This document shows, one piece after another, positions 22,101 through 31,530 of a stretch of 64,000 nt of DNA. The translations under genes and the position numbers were made by a program. The number at the start of each line of letters is the position of its first letter. Position 1 is the first letter of the stretch. Source of the stretch: Bolinopsis microptera. Taxonomy: Eukaryota; Ctenophora; Tentaculata; Lobata; Bolinopsidae. The notes under the pieces were generated by a model that saw only the letters and a list, made by a program, of their open reading frames with translations, was not told where the DNA came from and made no database searches. Where the stretch lies: assembly GCF_026151205.1 (NCBI RefSeq), contig NC_087079.1, forward strand, positions 17,602,945 to 17,666,944, read 5' to 3'.

Positions 22101-23348
22101 CACCTCTATCACGCACACAATACCCTCGTACACTTCTATCACGCACATTACAGCATAGTTTATACTACCCTCGTACACTTCTATCACGCACATTACAGCA
22201 TAGTTTATACTACCCCCGTACACTTCTATCACGCACATTACAGCATAGTTTATACTACCCTCCTACACTTCTATCACGCACATTACAGCATAGTTTATAC
22301 TACCCTCCTACACTTCTATCACGCACATTAAAGCATAGTTTATACTACCCTCGTACACTTCTATCACGCACATTACAGCATAGTTTATACTACCCTCGTA
22401 CACTTCTATCACGCACATTGCAGCATACTTTATACTACCCTCGTACACTTCTATCACGCACATTACAGCATAGTTTATACTACCCTCGTACACTTCTATC
22501 ACGCACATTACAGCATAGTTTATACTACCCCCGTACACTTCTATCACGCACATTAAAGCATAGTTTATACTACCCTCGTACACTTCTATCACGCACATTA
22601 CAGCATAGTTTATACTACCCTCGTACACTTCTATCACGCACATTGCAGCATACTTTATACTACCCTCGTACACTTCTATCACGCACATTGCAGCATACTT
22701 TATACTACCCTCGTACACTTCTATCACGCACATTACAGCATAGTTTATACTACCCTCGTACACTTCTATCACGCACATTGCAGCATACTTTATACTACCC
22801 TCGTACACTTCTATCACGCACATTACAGCATAGTTTATACTACCCTCGTACACTTCTATCACGCACATTACAGCATAGTTTATACTACCCTCGTACACTT
22901 CTATCACGCACATTACAGCATAGTTTATACTACCCTCGTACACTTCTATCACGCACATTACAGCATAGTTTATACTACCCTCGTACACTTCTATCACACA
23001 CATTACAGCATAGTTTATACTACCCTCGTACACTTCTATCACGCACATTACAGCATAGTTTATACTACCCTCGTACACTTCTATCACGCACATTACAGCA
23101 TAGTTTATACTACCCTCGTACACTTCTATCACGCACATTACAGCATAGTTTATACTACCCTCGTACACTTCTATCACGCACATTACAGCATAGTTTATAC
23201 TACCCTCGTACACTTCTATCACGCACATTACAGCATAGTTTATATTACCCTCGTACACTTCTATCACGCACATTACAGCATAGTTTATACTACCCTCGTA
23301 CACTTCTATCACGCACATTACAGCATAGTTTATACTACCCTCGTACAG
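22101..23348. repeat. 45-bp minisatellite
   Basis: About 28 units of 45 bp are present (key words 'tatcacgcacattacagcat' and 'tatactaccctcgtacactt'). The unit is a multiple of three, so both strands have a long open frame. The minus strand would encode a 15-residue repeat with Cys and Tyr. No promoter, signal peptide or conserved domain supports translation. Confidence 0.95.
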
Positions 23349-23869
23349 TTGTAAACTAAGAACTAATGATACTGGATAACTAATAATAAATAATCGTGCA
23401 CTTGGCCGGGGGAGTTCCGGACATTTTACCCAACATTTTTTGTCAGGTTGGCATGTAGAGATACCAGTTGGTAGTACTACACATACCAGTTGGTAGTACT
23501 TAATAATTTTTTTCCCTACTCTTGCCGAAGGCAAAAAGATCGTAGGGAATAAGTAATCGGGTTTGGATATATGAGGTGGCCCGATGGACCTGCGATGATG
23601 ACAAAAGTCTGCTCCTTCGAAATATAGACCACTCCCCTATAATTAAGTGTATAGGAAGCGTCTGTTATGCTGAGCGCGACGCTAGCCGTGTGTTAATTAA
23701 TTACAGTGAAATTCCTCCTTCGCAAAGTTATTTTCCGCAATTTTCTGGATTCATTTATTGTTGATGTGCGGCGCTGCATTGGTCAAATAAATCGTCAATT
23801 TTTACCAGGCACGAATCCCACTCATTTATAAAAAACATAGTTTTAGTATGTAAATATGGTGCACTTTTA
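23349..23869. other. Intergenic DNA
   Basis: A direct repeat 'ataccagttggtagtact' occurs twice near 23460-23500. No gene is supported. Confidence 0.4.
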
Positions 23870-24020
23870 TTTCCAGTCACACTTTTCACTTAAAAGAATT
23901 AATGTTGACGGATGTTACTCGTCTAAATTTCTTCGAAGTAGCGCACGCCGCTTTCTTCTCGAAATGGCCCGATGGCACGAGCTACGAAGTAGCGCGCGCC
24001 GGGCCATGGCCAGATCATTA
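23870..24020. repeat. Dispersed repeat family A, partial inverted copy
   Basis: The segment contains the reverse complement of the GC-rich block at about 8690-8830 ('aaatttcttcgaagtagcgc', 'ctttcttctcgaaat'). Confidence 0.6.
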
Positions 24021-24227
24021 ACAATGGTCAAGAATTAATGGTACAAGTACATGGTAGGGAAAATTGATCGTGCGTGGTTTAACCGCGGCGAAATTCTTGT
24101 TTTTTGTGAAACTTGGTTTCGACATAGCAGTTGACCCAACTAATTTGAGAGGGTCTCGGACCCCAACCGCCAAATGGTACCTGCAGGGCGGCCACGCCCA
24201 TATTTGGTCCAAATTAGGCCCAATTTA

Positions 24228-24330
24228 GCTTGTAGCGCGATGCGTTACTGTGCGTTACTGTTACCTGGCTAGATCGGCGAGATGCGCTACTGTGCCGCGC
24301 CGAGCTGCCATGAATTGACATCGTCAATTA
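24228..24330. repeat. Dispersed repeat family B, copy 1
   Basis: The core words 'gcgatgcgttactg', 'tagatcggcgagatgcg' and 'gacatcgtcaatt' occur in this order. Related copies lie at 33983-34130, 36625-36790 and, inverted, 37385-37490. It is a short GC-rich interspersed repeat. I found no clear RNA polymerase III boxes, so SINE status is unproven. Confidence 0.6.
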
Positions 24331-24980
24331 AAATTTAGCCAAATACCCTGAACATGGCCAAAACCCAAGTTTTAGTTTTACTTGTAGCTAGTGGTCCCCT
24401 GAACTCGTATATGAATTTTCATTAAAATTGGACAAACAATGACTAGGCTATGTGAGTATGAGCTAAAACCTATACGCCCGCGCCATATTTGGGCATATGC
24501 GCCTAATTTGATCGATTTTTGCCCATAAATTGATCAAATATCAATATTTTTGAATGAAACCAACTTTATATAAAAGGTAAGCCTAAACTACACATTCTCT
24601 ACGATTATAAGCTCAATATCTACCTAACTTTGGATTCTGTATTCAAATAATCGTAAACAATGAACAAAATCGCCCATATCTCAGTTTGCGATATTTGCAT
24701 TGCAAAACTGATTTCGCTCAAAACATGCACAATAGAACTCAATAGGGTTTCAATTTTCTTTCATGAAATTTTCAGAATCAACGTAGAATTGCATTTCTGT
24801 ATTCAGATCAGTACCTTACAGTAGTAGATCAGTTGCTGAGAGCGGGCTCCTCGTTTATATGGAGCACTCTCTGAGCAACTAATGTGATATCAATTCTGCT
24901 TTCCCGCCAAATTTGGCTCGAAAGTGTAATAATATTAGTTAACTTGTGTTAATACCTTACCATACGTCTACACGTAATCA
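24331..24980. other. Intergenic DNA, nothing recognised
   Basis: No gene is supported. Confidence 0.4.
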
Positions 24981-25256
24981 AACAAATAAACCCTGTTTAC
25001 AATGAGATAACATGACGTGATCGAATCACGTGTTTTGATAAAAAAGCAAGAAACTGAGGGGTATGGAGCACACTGCTTTTCATGTGTTTTATACACTGAC
25101 CATGAGTTCCTTCAGACAAATTTTATTAAAGATTATCTTTTGTGGGAACCGAGGGTTCATCGTCCGAGTATTAAACAGACACTCCTCATCACTATGTTCG
25201 TAGAAATATTTCCTTTACCCTCATGAGCTGTTGTCCATATAGATTGTTTTAATAAT
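24981..25256. repeat. Segmental duplicate, copy 2 (pairs with 21715-21985)
   Basis: This is a direct-orientation copy of 21715-21985. It abuts the LINE fragment at its right edge. Confidence 0.85.
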
Positions 25257-25790
25257 TCATCTTGATATGACCCTCTGATTTACTGTACATGTCTTTGATG
25301 ATGTCGTAGTAGCCGCCGTTGACGCCATAGCAGGCTAGTTTGAACAGGAGGGCTTGTCTGCACACTAGATCAAACGCTTTTCGGAGATCAATGAACACTG
25401 CATATATTTTACTTTTCACTTTCTTGTATTTTTCGATTGTGGACATCAGCGTGAATATATGGTCATTACATTGACTTCCTTTGGTAAAGCCTGCTTGATT
25501 AGGTGGATCTGGATGAGAGATTTGGCGGTGAGTGACAAGCCGAGATAGCAGCATCGTGGAGAGCAGTTTCCCAATACAGCTACATACTGCTATTGCTCTA
25601 TAGTTGTCAGGGTTCCTGATGCACCCTTTTTTGTGAATCGGTGTGATCACACTTTAGCTCCAGAGGTAGGTTCCTGTCTCAAGGCACAGATTGAAGAGTT
25701 TAAGGAGGAGGGACCTCATTTTCACGTTCAAACCCTTGAGCATTTCATTGCTTATGTGGTCAAAAGCAGATGCTTTGCCACATTGATTGT
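25249..25790 (-). mobile_element. LINE reverse-transcriptase fragment, CR1/L2-like
   Basis: Read on the minus strand it encodes reverse-transcriptase fingers and palm in order: ITPIHKKG, NPDNYRAIAV, GKLLSTMLLSR, NQAGFTKG and FIDLRKAFD (catalytic Asp region). The frame continues upstream to about 25785 through one in-frame stop. Residue by residue it resembles the intact ORF2 at 55090-58851, so it belongs to a related family. The YADD part and both element ends are missing, so it is dead. Confidence 0.88.
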
Positions 25791-26139
25791 GGTGTCTAGT
25801 GGTTAAGTTTACTAGCAGGAACCCTTATTACCCTAAAATGGTGTCAAGACTCAAGAGACTAAAATAATTATTACCTATTTAATTCGCGTTTTTGACACCA
25901 CTTGGGGGTCCAAATTTTGGGCTCTAAAATCACTAATTCTTGGCCAATTTTTTATTTTTTCATGCTGAATTGGAGGCCATTAAAGCATTTGACCCAGTCA
26001 AAAAAGTTTCAGTTCTATATCTTTTACGGTTTTTGCGGAAATTCGCTTTAAAGTTGATGCCGTGGTGTCAGTAAAATGGCACGGATAAATAAATATATAT
26101 ATATATCGTCTCGCTTTATATATAGTAAGATAAGATATT
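25791..26139. other. Intergenic DNA
   Basis: It ends in a short (AT)n run near 26092-26106. The block around 'ccctaaaatggtgtcaaga' resembles 15015-15045. Confidence 0.4.
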
Positions 26140-26263
26140 CATTATAATACAAATGCGACCAGCACGAGGTACGTACAAAAACTTAAGGAACAAAAGTCTT
26201 GAAAACAAGCTGCTGTAACACCGGATAACGACAATTTGTCGTTAGCTTGTAGTTGTAGATGCA
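26140..26263. repeat. Dispersed direct repeat (pairs with 28562-28690)
   Basis: About 125 bp ('acaaatgcgaccagcacgag' through 'gtcgttagcttg') recur in direct orientation at 28562-28690 with few changes. Confidence 0.85.
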
Positions 26264-26335
26264 ACAGATTGTTTCATAGTTTTTCTTGGGCAACTCCAAA
26301 TGATTACGCTACTGTAATTTTGACACAAAAGCTAT

Positions 26336-26889
26336 GTTTAAAACTGATTACAGAGGGGGAAGGTAGTTACAAATTGGCCAGAAGTGATGTGTGAACGGCC
26401 CCTAACGGTACGTGGATTTCTATGATGTATCTGAATAACTAATGAACATACATGGATTTTGCAGGCAGAATATCCAGCGAAAACTTTTATTTTAGATATG
26501 TAGAGAAGAAATGATCAGATGCTCATTTGAAATAATAACAGCAAAATAATTTAATCAATGAGGCCGCGCAAAATCCATGGATATTCATTATTTATCACTT
26601 ATCAGTATCTTAATCAGGTTAGTTATAGTTTTGGTGACTGTGATACCGCTGGATAAGGATTCAGATACACCTTGTCATACGTTGTATGACCCGCCGCGCA
26701 CGAGTGCGCGGCTCCCCCTGTATCGTACAAACTCTACAGTTTCACTATAGTGAAACGACGATGGGTGTCACGACGTGATACAAGATACACCTTAGAAATC
26801 CACATACCGTTAGGGACCGTTCACACATCACTTCTGGCCAATTTTTAACCCCCTTCTCCCTCTTAGTCTTATCTGTAACCAGTTTTAAA
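26336..26889. mobile_element. Foldback-type element with long inverted ends
   Basis: The left arm (26336-26430) and right arm (about 26785-26889) are reverse complements with small gaps. Anchors are 'tttaaaactg', 'ggccagaagtgatgtgtgaac' with its complement, and 'ggatttctatg'. No ORF is present. The 'gtgtgaacggcccc' motif recurs elsewhere in the window (about 2205 and 16530). Confidence 0.7.
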
Positions 26890-27069
26890 GGGACATACTG
26901 AAATATTGATAATTTAGTCATTTTAAAATATTTTTAGCTGATGTTTTTACAGAACATTACTTACAATCCGTAGAAGAAGCCCTTTAAAGAATTATATAAT
27001 CAAACAATAAATGACGAAGTTACAAACCGAACAAGGTCGAGAGAAGCAAAATTGAAATTTTTGGGTTCC

Positions 27070-27153
27070 CGTACTGTAGTGCGACACGTACCCTAGTGCG
27101 AAACATACCCTAGTGCGAAACCTTCAAGATCGACACTGTCGCACTACAGTACG
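27070..27153. repeat. Short inverted repeat with 17-bp perfect arms
   Basis: CGTACTGTAGTGCGACA at 27070-27086 pairs exactly with 27137-27153. 'tagtgcgac'-type words repeat between and beyond the arms. It could be a small MITE or a hairpin. Confidence 0.75.
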
Positions 27154-27319
27154 CTACCTGGAATGTACTGCGACACGAACTAAAGTGCGACAAAAAACTA
27201 CACATTCAATAAAATTTGAAATTACAATACAATGTTTTTAAGTTTTAATGACAAGAGTGTAGTCGTGTATGAGTATTGCATTGGGGTTAAATATTAAATC
27301 AAAAATATTTCATTAAATA

Positions 27320-27602
27320 TTACACTTCAAATAGTCCATTCTGTGTTCCAACACACTTCAAATAGTCCATTCTGTCATAATCATCGTAGCAATCAATCTC
27401 AGCGTTCAGGTGACGGTCGTAATCGATCCACTTCTTCAGTCGGGGAGGAGGTGGTTGTCTGAGCATCTTCTGGTTGATCTTCCACTGGGTTAGATCCTGC
27501 TCCTTCTTCAGGACGTCGATAAATCGCCAGATAGTAGGGTTGGTGCAGCCCATCAAGGATCGAAAACCGTTGTACCAACCCTCAGCAATGTAGAATTTAA
27601 GA
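27320..27602 (-). pseudogene. Remnant of a MULE-type transposase C-terminus
   Basis: The minus-strand frame reads AEGWYNGFRSLMGCTNPTIW, then a helix ending KKEQDLTQWKINQ and RQPPPPRLKKW. This pattern (EGW-H/Y-N-x-F, C-x-HP-x-IWKF, LKKEQ, PPPR) is typical of the region after the catalytic core in MULE transposases with FLYWCH-type fingers. Only about 95 residues remain. The upstream part ends where the 757-bp element begins, so the element probably inserted into an already fragmentary transposase copy. I saw no catalytic DDE residues. Confidence 0.55.
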
Positions 27603-28359
27603 TATATATACATATCACCGGAGACTCGCGGGCGGAACAAAATATTGCACGCGCACGCGCGTGCAATATTTCATATGTCCCCGAGGGCGCTAGCCCGAGG
27701 AGGACATATTTTCGTATAGCACGGAGGGCCCATCGGGCCCGAGTGCTATACGATTTTTCCGCCCGCGGGTCGAGGTGATGTGGATTATATCCACCAGCGG
27801 GCGTATTACAGTTAATATATAATTTTATAAATAAACAATGGAGCTTGTATAAAAGTCAACTCTAGAAAAGGTCGCCACTAATAGTTGTAACCATGGTAAC
27901 ACGTCACGTGTTCAATGTAAGCCAATCATAAAGGGCTGTGTCGTATATAGGGGCTGGAGATGCACTGCATTCCTGGGCCGTGGGAATAATGAATGTAATG
28001 TCAGTGACGATGAATATCAATAATATAGGGGGATTATAGTGCTGATGTGTATTATGTAGTGTGTTATAATAACTTTGATATAAATCAAAGTATCATGTCA
28101 TCTGCTCACGAGCTGCATGAGCAGCCCTACCGGACACAAAAATAAAATGTATATATTATAGTCAGTGTATTAAGGAATTTCACATGGAGACGATACAGAA
28201 ACTGAAAATATTTTAGAGAACTCCGGGCTATATTGCTACTGGTCAAATTAAATGTCACTTGTTAGCGGGCTATATCATGAGCGGGCTGTAGAGATATCGG
28301 GTCCTTTGACAGCGGGCTGGTGAGAGCCCGCTATGCGAAAAAGCGCACGCTGGTGGATA
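27603..28359 (-). mobile_element. 757-bp cloverleaf element, copy 1
   Basis: This copy is the exact-length reverse complement of 29211-29967, and by eye it is identical throughout. One end (27611-27780) folds on paper into a closed stem of about 25 bp enclosing three hairpins (27640-27671, 27673-27709 and 27712-27753). The interior carries CACGTG (27904), CCAAT (27922) and TATATAG (27944) in promoter-like order, and later ACAAAAATAAA (28136). The other end has GC-rich repeats of AGCGGGCT/AGCCCGCT. It has no ORF of note. A possible target duplication is AATTTA at 27594-27599 and 28366-28371. Confidence 0.9.
27611..27780. repeat. Cloverleaf-forming inverted repeats, copy 1
   Basis: The outer stem pairs 27611-27637 (ending ctcgcgggcggaa) with 27757-27780 (ttccgcccgcgggtc onward). 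Arm A (27640-27671) has AAATATTGCACGCG against its complement. Arm B (27673-27709) has ATATGTCC against GGACATAT. Arm C (27712-27753) has TCGTATAGCAC against GTGCTATACGA, with further GGGCCC pairing inside the loop. Confidence 0.9.
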
Positions 28360-28561
28360 TAATATAATTTAGTTACCATGTATTTTTGGAGCCGAACAGC
28401 ATAAGTATATTGTGAAGTCATGTACACTGTCACATTGCAAGCTGTTATATGTTTTATGTGGTAAATGGAAATTCATAAAACGGAGTACGCATACACTTGA
28501 AGACTTGAAGACTCAATCAGCTGATCAGTGATCACCTCATATTATTTATTATATTTATAAT
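28360..28561. other. Short spacer between element copy 1 and a dispersed repeat
   Basis: No continuation of the MULE reading frame was recognised here. Confidence 0.4.
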
Positions 28562-28690
28562 TATTATAATACAAATGCGAACAGCACGAGGTACGTACAA
28601 AAACTTATGGAACAAAAGTCTTGAAAACAAGCTGCTGTAACACCGGATAACGACAATTTGTCGTTAGCTTGTTATAGTTGTAGATGCAAT
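28562..28690. repeat. Dispersed direct repeat (pairs with 26140-26263)
   Basis: This is a close direct copy of 26140-26263. It lies 200 bp upstream of the pentraxin gene start. Confidence 0.85.
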
Positions 28691-29210
28691 TCAATACGGA
28701 AAGTTTAAGTTGCAATTACTTGATAAGATAATAAACCGGATGATGTACCAGATGATACAAGTTTGATTGAGCAATTTGACGACATAATCAGATGTTAACC
28801 AAAGAATGTAGTCCCATCATTGAACGACGTGCAGGTATACAAGCAGCAAATCTTTAACTGACCCTGGGAACTAGCTGAGCTCACTTATCTTTTTCACAAT
28901 CTAATGATGATCTCTCTGACAATTCTACTCGCAGTGGTGGGACTAGCCGCCAGTGGCACCGCCAGGGACACCAGCTACAACAAGATCATCAACTTCCCCG
29001 CTGCTAGCAACGCCAACTACATCAGCTTCAACCCTGAACTTCCTGCCCTGACTGGATTAACTGTGTGTGCTTGGAAGCAGGACAAGGACAATGGACGAGC
29101 CAGATACTGGTTCAGCTACGCAGTTCCTGGAAACGATAACGAGCTCATCTTGGGAGACGCAAATGGTATGCACAAATTTTATGTGAAGAGAACCGTGACT
29201 CAATCTTATA

Positions 29211-29967
29211 TATCCACCAGCGTGCGCTTTTTCGCATAGCGGGCTCTCACCAGCCCGCTGTCAAAGGACCCGATATCTCTACAGCCCGCTCATGATATAG
29301 CCCGCTAACAAGTGACATTTAATTTGACCAGTAGCAATATAGCCCGGAGTTCTCTAAAATATTTTCAGTTTCTGTATCGTCTCCATGTGAAATTCCTTAA
29401 TACACTGACTATAATATATACATTTTATTTTTGTGTCCGGTAGGGCTGCTCATGCAGCTCGTGAGCAGATGACATGATACTTTGATTTATATCAAAGTTA
29501 TTATAACACACTACATAATACACATCAGCACTATAATCCCCCTATATTATTGATATTCATCGTCACTGACATTACATTCATTATTCCCACGGCCCAGGAA
29601 TGCAGTGCATCTCCAGCCCCTATATACGACACAGCCCTTTATGATTGGCTTACATTGAACACGTGACGTGTTACCATGGTTACAACTATTAGTGGCGACC
29701 TTTTCTAGAGTTGACTTTTATACAAGCTCCATTGTTTATTTATAAAATTATATATTAACTGTAATACGCCCGCTGGTGGATATAATCCACATCACCTCGA
29801 CCCGCGGGCGGAAAAATCGTATAGCACTCGGGCCCGATGGGCCCTCCGTGCTATACGAAAATATGTCCTCCTCGGGCTAGCGCCCTCGGGGACATATGAA
29901 ATATTGCACGCGCGTGCGCGTGCAATATTTTGTTCCGCCCGCGAGTCTCCGGTGATATGTATATATA
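29211..29967 (+). mobile_element. 757-bp cloverleaf element, copy 2, inside the pentraxin exon
   Basis: This copy has the opposite orientation to copy 1 and the same length. The cloverleaf end lies at 29790-29959. The two copies form a 757-bp inverted repeat separated by 851 bp that includes the first part of the pentraxin gene. By eye the copies are identical, so transposition, or gene conversion between the copies, was recent. Confidence 0.92.
29790..29959. repeat. Cloverleaf-forming inverted repeats, copy 2
   Basis: This is the mirror image of 27611-27780, with the same outer stem and three arms. The arms contain gggcccgatgggccc and gcacgcgcgtgcgcgtgc palindromic cores. Confidence 0.9.
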
Positions 29968-30848
29968 TCTTATACCAAGATAATTAAGGTCAAGTGGATC
30001 CACGTGTGTGGTGCCTGGGACTCAGAGACTGGAAATGCCGTCATCAGTATCAACGGAAAAGCAGTAAATACTGTCGTGGTCAAGAAAGGAGAGGCTTTGA
30101 GAGCAGGAGGTAATCTGGTTATCGGCCAGGAGCAGGACACTGTAGGAGGAGGGTTCGACTCTAACCAAGCATACATTGGAAACCTCTACAACATCAACAT
30201 GTGGGACAGAGCTCTCACTCAAGCTGAAATTGCTTCTATGTTCAATGAAGGTATGTGTGGGATCTTCTTTGCTGGTTTGAGTGGTTCGGAACCAATCATC
30301 TCTTACGCTGATATTCTGGCCAAAGAAATGCATGGAGACGTATCCGTCGTTGATGGGGAGTGCGATGTTGTCGAATGCCCCCCGGTTGTCGAATGCCCGG
30401 TTGTCGAATGCCCGGTTGTTGAATGCCCTGCTCTTTTCTGCCCTGAAAAAGAATGCCCTGTAACAGAATGCCCTGCTGTCACATGCCCTGAAAAAGAATG
30501 CCCTGCTGTCAAGGAATGCCCTGTTGTCGAAGAAATAGAATGCCCTGCAAAAGAAGAATGTTCTCTGCCTGCTAGAGATTGCCCCGGTATCGAACCTCAC
30601 CAACCAGCCTGCTGGAAGCCTCTAGAGGAAACCAGGTTCAAGGGAGGTGTGAGCATTGGTTACATTGAAGGAGACATAAACGCAGCCAAGGCTGTGTGTT
30701 ACGCCAGTGGAACATGCTTAGCTATATCTTGTGCGGAGAAAAAAGGAGCAGTTTCATGTCAACTGTTGACTTCATTCGGAAAAGAAAAGAAAGGCAAAGG
30801 TATGACATCATTTGTTTACACATGTTAAGCAGTGCCAGAAGTAGGTGA

Positions 30849-30854
30849 AATAAA
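30849..30854 (+). terminator. Polyadenylation signal of the pentraxin gene
   Basis: AATAAA lies about 20 bp after the stop codon. It is the only canonical signal close to the gene end. Confidence 0.6.
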
Positions 30855-31151
30855 GAACAATTAAATTAGAAGACGGTAGTTTCAAAATTGTGTTCAGTTC
30901 TTTTTTGTTCTTGATATTATTGTAAAACGTTCAAAACTTTAAAAAAGAATGCAATTTTGATAAAATTCACGTAGTTTCATTTTTGAAAAGACAAATTTAA
31001 CGACCATTGAATGAGTACATTTTTTTAAGCTACAAAAATGAAACATCGGGTGACAGGAATAAAAAATAGTTGTGTGGAGGTCTTGAAGAAATTTGCGAAA
31101 AATACGCACCAGCACTGTTATAAAAGATTCGGTAAAAAATCCAAAATCGCC

Positions 31152-31320
31152 ATATTCAGGTGCCTTAAAAACATGTTAAAATTAAGTTAGAGATCTGAAA
31201 CTTTGCAGGGCGTCTAGACGTTGACCAAATCGATTGTACAAAAAGTTTCAAGTTTCAGGAGTATCGGGAAGTGGGTTTTCTGGAACCCCTGTTTTACAAC
31301 AGATTGTCGTGAAGTATTAT
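31152..31320. repeat. Dispersed repeat family C, copy 1 (pairs with 33707-33868)
   Basis: About 165 bp ('ttcaggtgcct' through 'cagattgtcgtgaagtat', including 'gcagggcgtctagacgttga') recur in direct orientation at 33707-33868. The two copies bracket a region that holds the gypsy remnant. Confidence 0.85.
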
Positions 31321-31343
31321 ATCTATCTATTTATATATCTATT

Positions 31344-31530
31344 TGACCAAAACCCATAATCATGGGTAGAATGGACCGCTGCCAGTGTCTCTCTTTCCCA
31401 AAAAAAGGAAATGATATTAATTTGAATAACTGTCCGCAATATGCAAAATGATACCGAGAATGAAATCGGTCGCTCACTTTTCCCATTCATTCACGGCTTA
31501 AGAATTGTAATAAGTTTCGATTAATTATAT
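31344..31530. mobile_element. Partial copy of the 9291-9859 TIR element, without the nested MITE
   Basis: It begins with the same 20-bp terminal word (GACCAAAACCCATAATCATG) and shares the interior, but carries the empty target site for the CAGTGGCG MITE at about 31368. The right end is lost. An inverted fragment follows near 31695-31760. Confidence 0.75.

Larger units (their letters stand above)
29204..29974. other. Target-site duplication TCTTATA around element copy 2
   Basis: TCTTATA occurs at 29204-29210 and 29968-29974, directly flanking the element. AT-rich ends leave the exact boundary uncertain by a few bases; TATA alone is the minimal duplication. Confidence 0.75.
28904..30828 (+). 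pseudogene. Secreted pentraxin-domain protein with Cys-Pro repeat tail, exon split by a mobile element
   Basis: The gene starts at ATG 28904 with a signal peptide (ISLTILLAVVGLAASG). A pentraxin fold follows: YISFNPELPALTGLTVCAW, then after the interruption KWIHVCGAWDSETG, equivalent to the pentraxin HxCxSW/T signature, and IGNLYNINMWDRALT near the domain end. Next comes a Cys-Pro repeat region (about a dozen ECP units) and a Cys-containing C-terminal domain resembling PAN/apple (AVCYASGTCLAISC). The element at 29211-29967, with one 7-bp flank copy, adds 764 bp (not a multiple of three) and a stop codon at 29237. Ignoring those 764 bp leaves one continuous frame of 386 codons from 28904 to 30828. 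It looks like a recent disruption. A splice rescue was not found. AATAAA at 30849 is the likely polyadenylation signal. Pentraxins bind calcium-dependent ligands outside the cell. Confidence 0.87.

Noticed and set aside
27603..28359. Solo LTR interpretation of the 757-bp element (TATA box and AATAAA present)
   Set aside because: The ends do not read TG..CA, no primer-binding site or polypurine tract adjoins it, and the cloverleaf end does not fit an LTR.
27603..28359. Hammerhead-ribozyme retrozyme interpretation of the 757-bp element
   Set aside because: I could not find the conserved CTGATGA and GAAA core on either strand, despite several hairpins.
29166..29994. Treating the element in the pentraxin gene as a normal intron
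   Set aside because: Splicing from the GTATGC at 29166 to the acceptors ending at 29979, 29988 or 29994 breaks the frame. No GT..AG pair gives an exact 764-bp removal.
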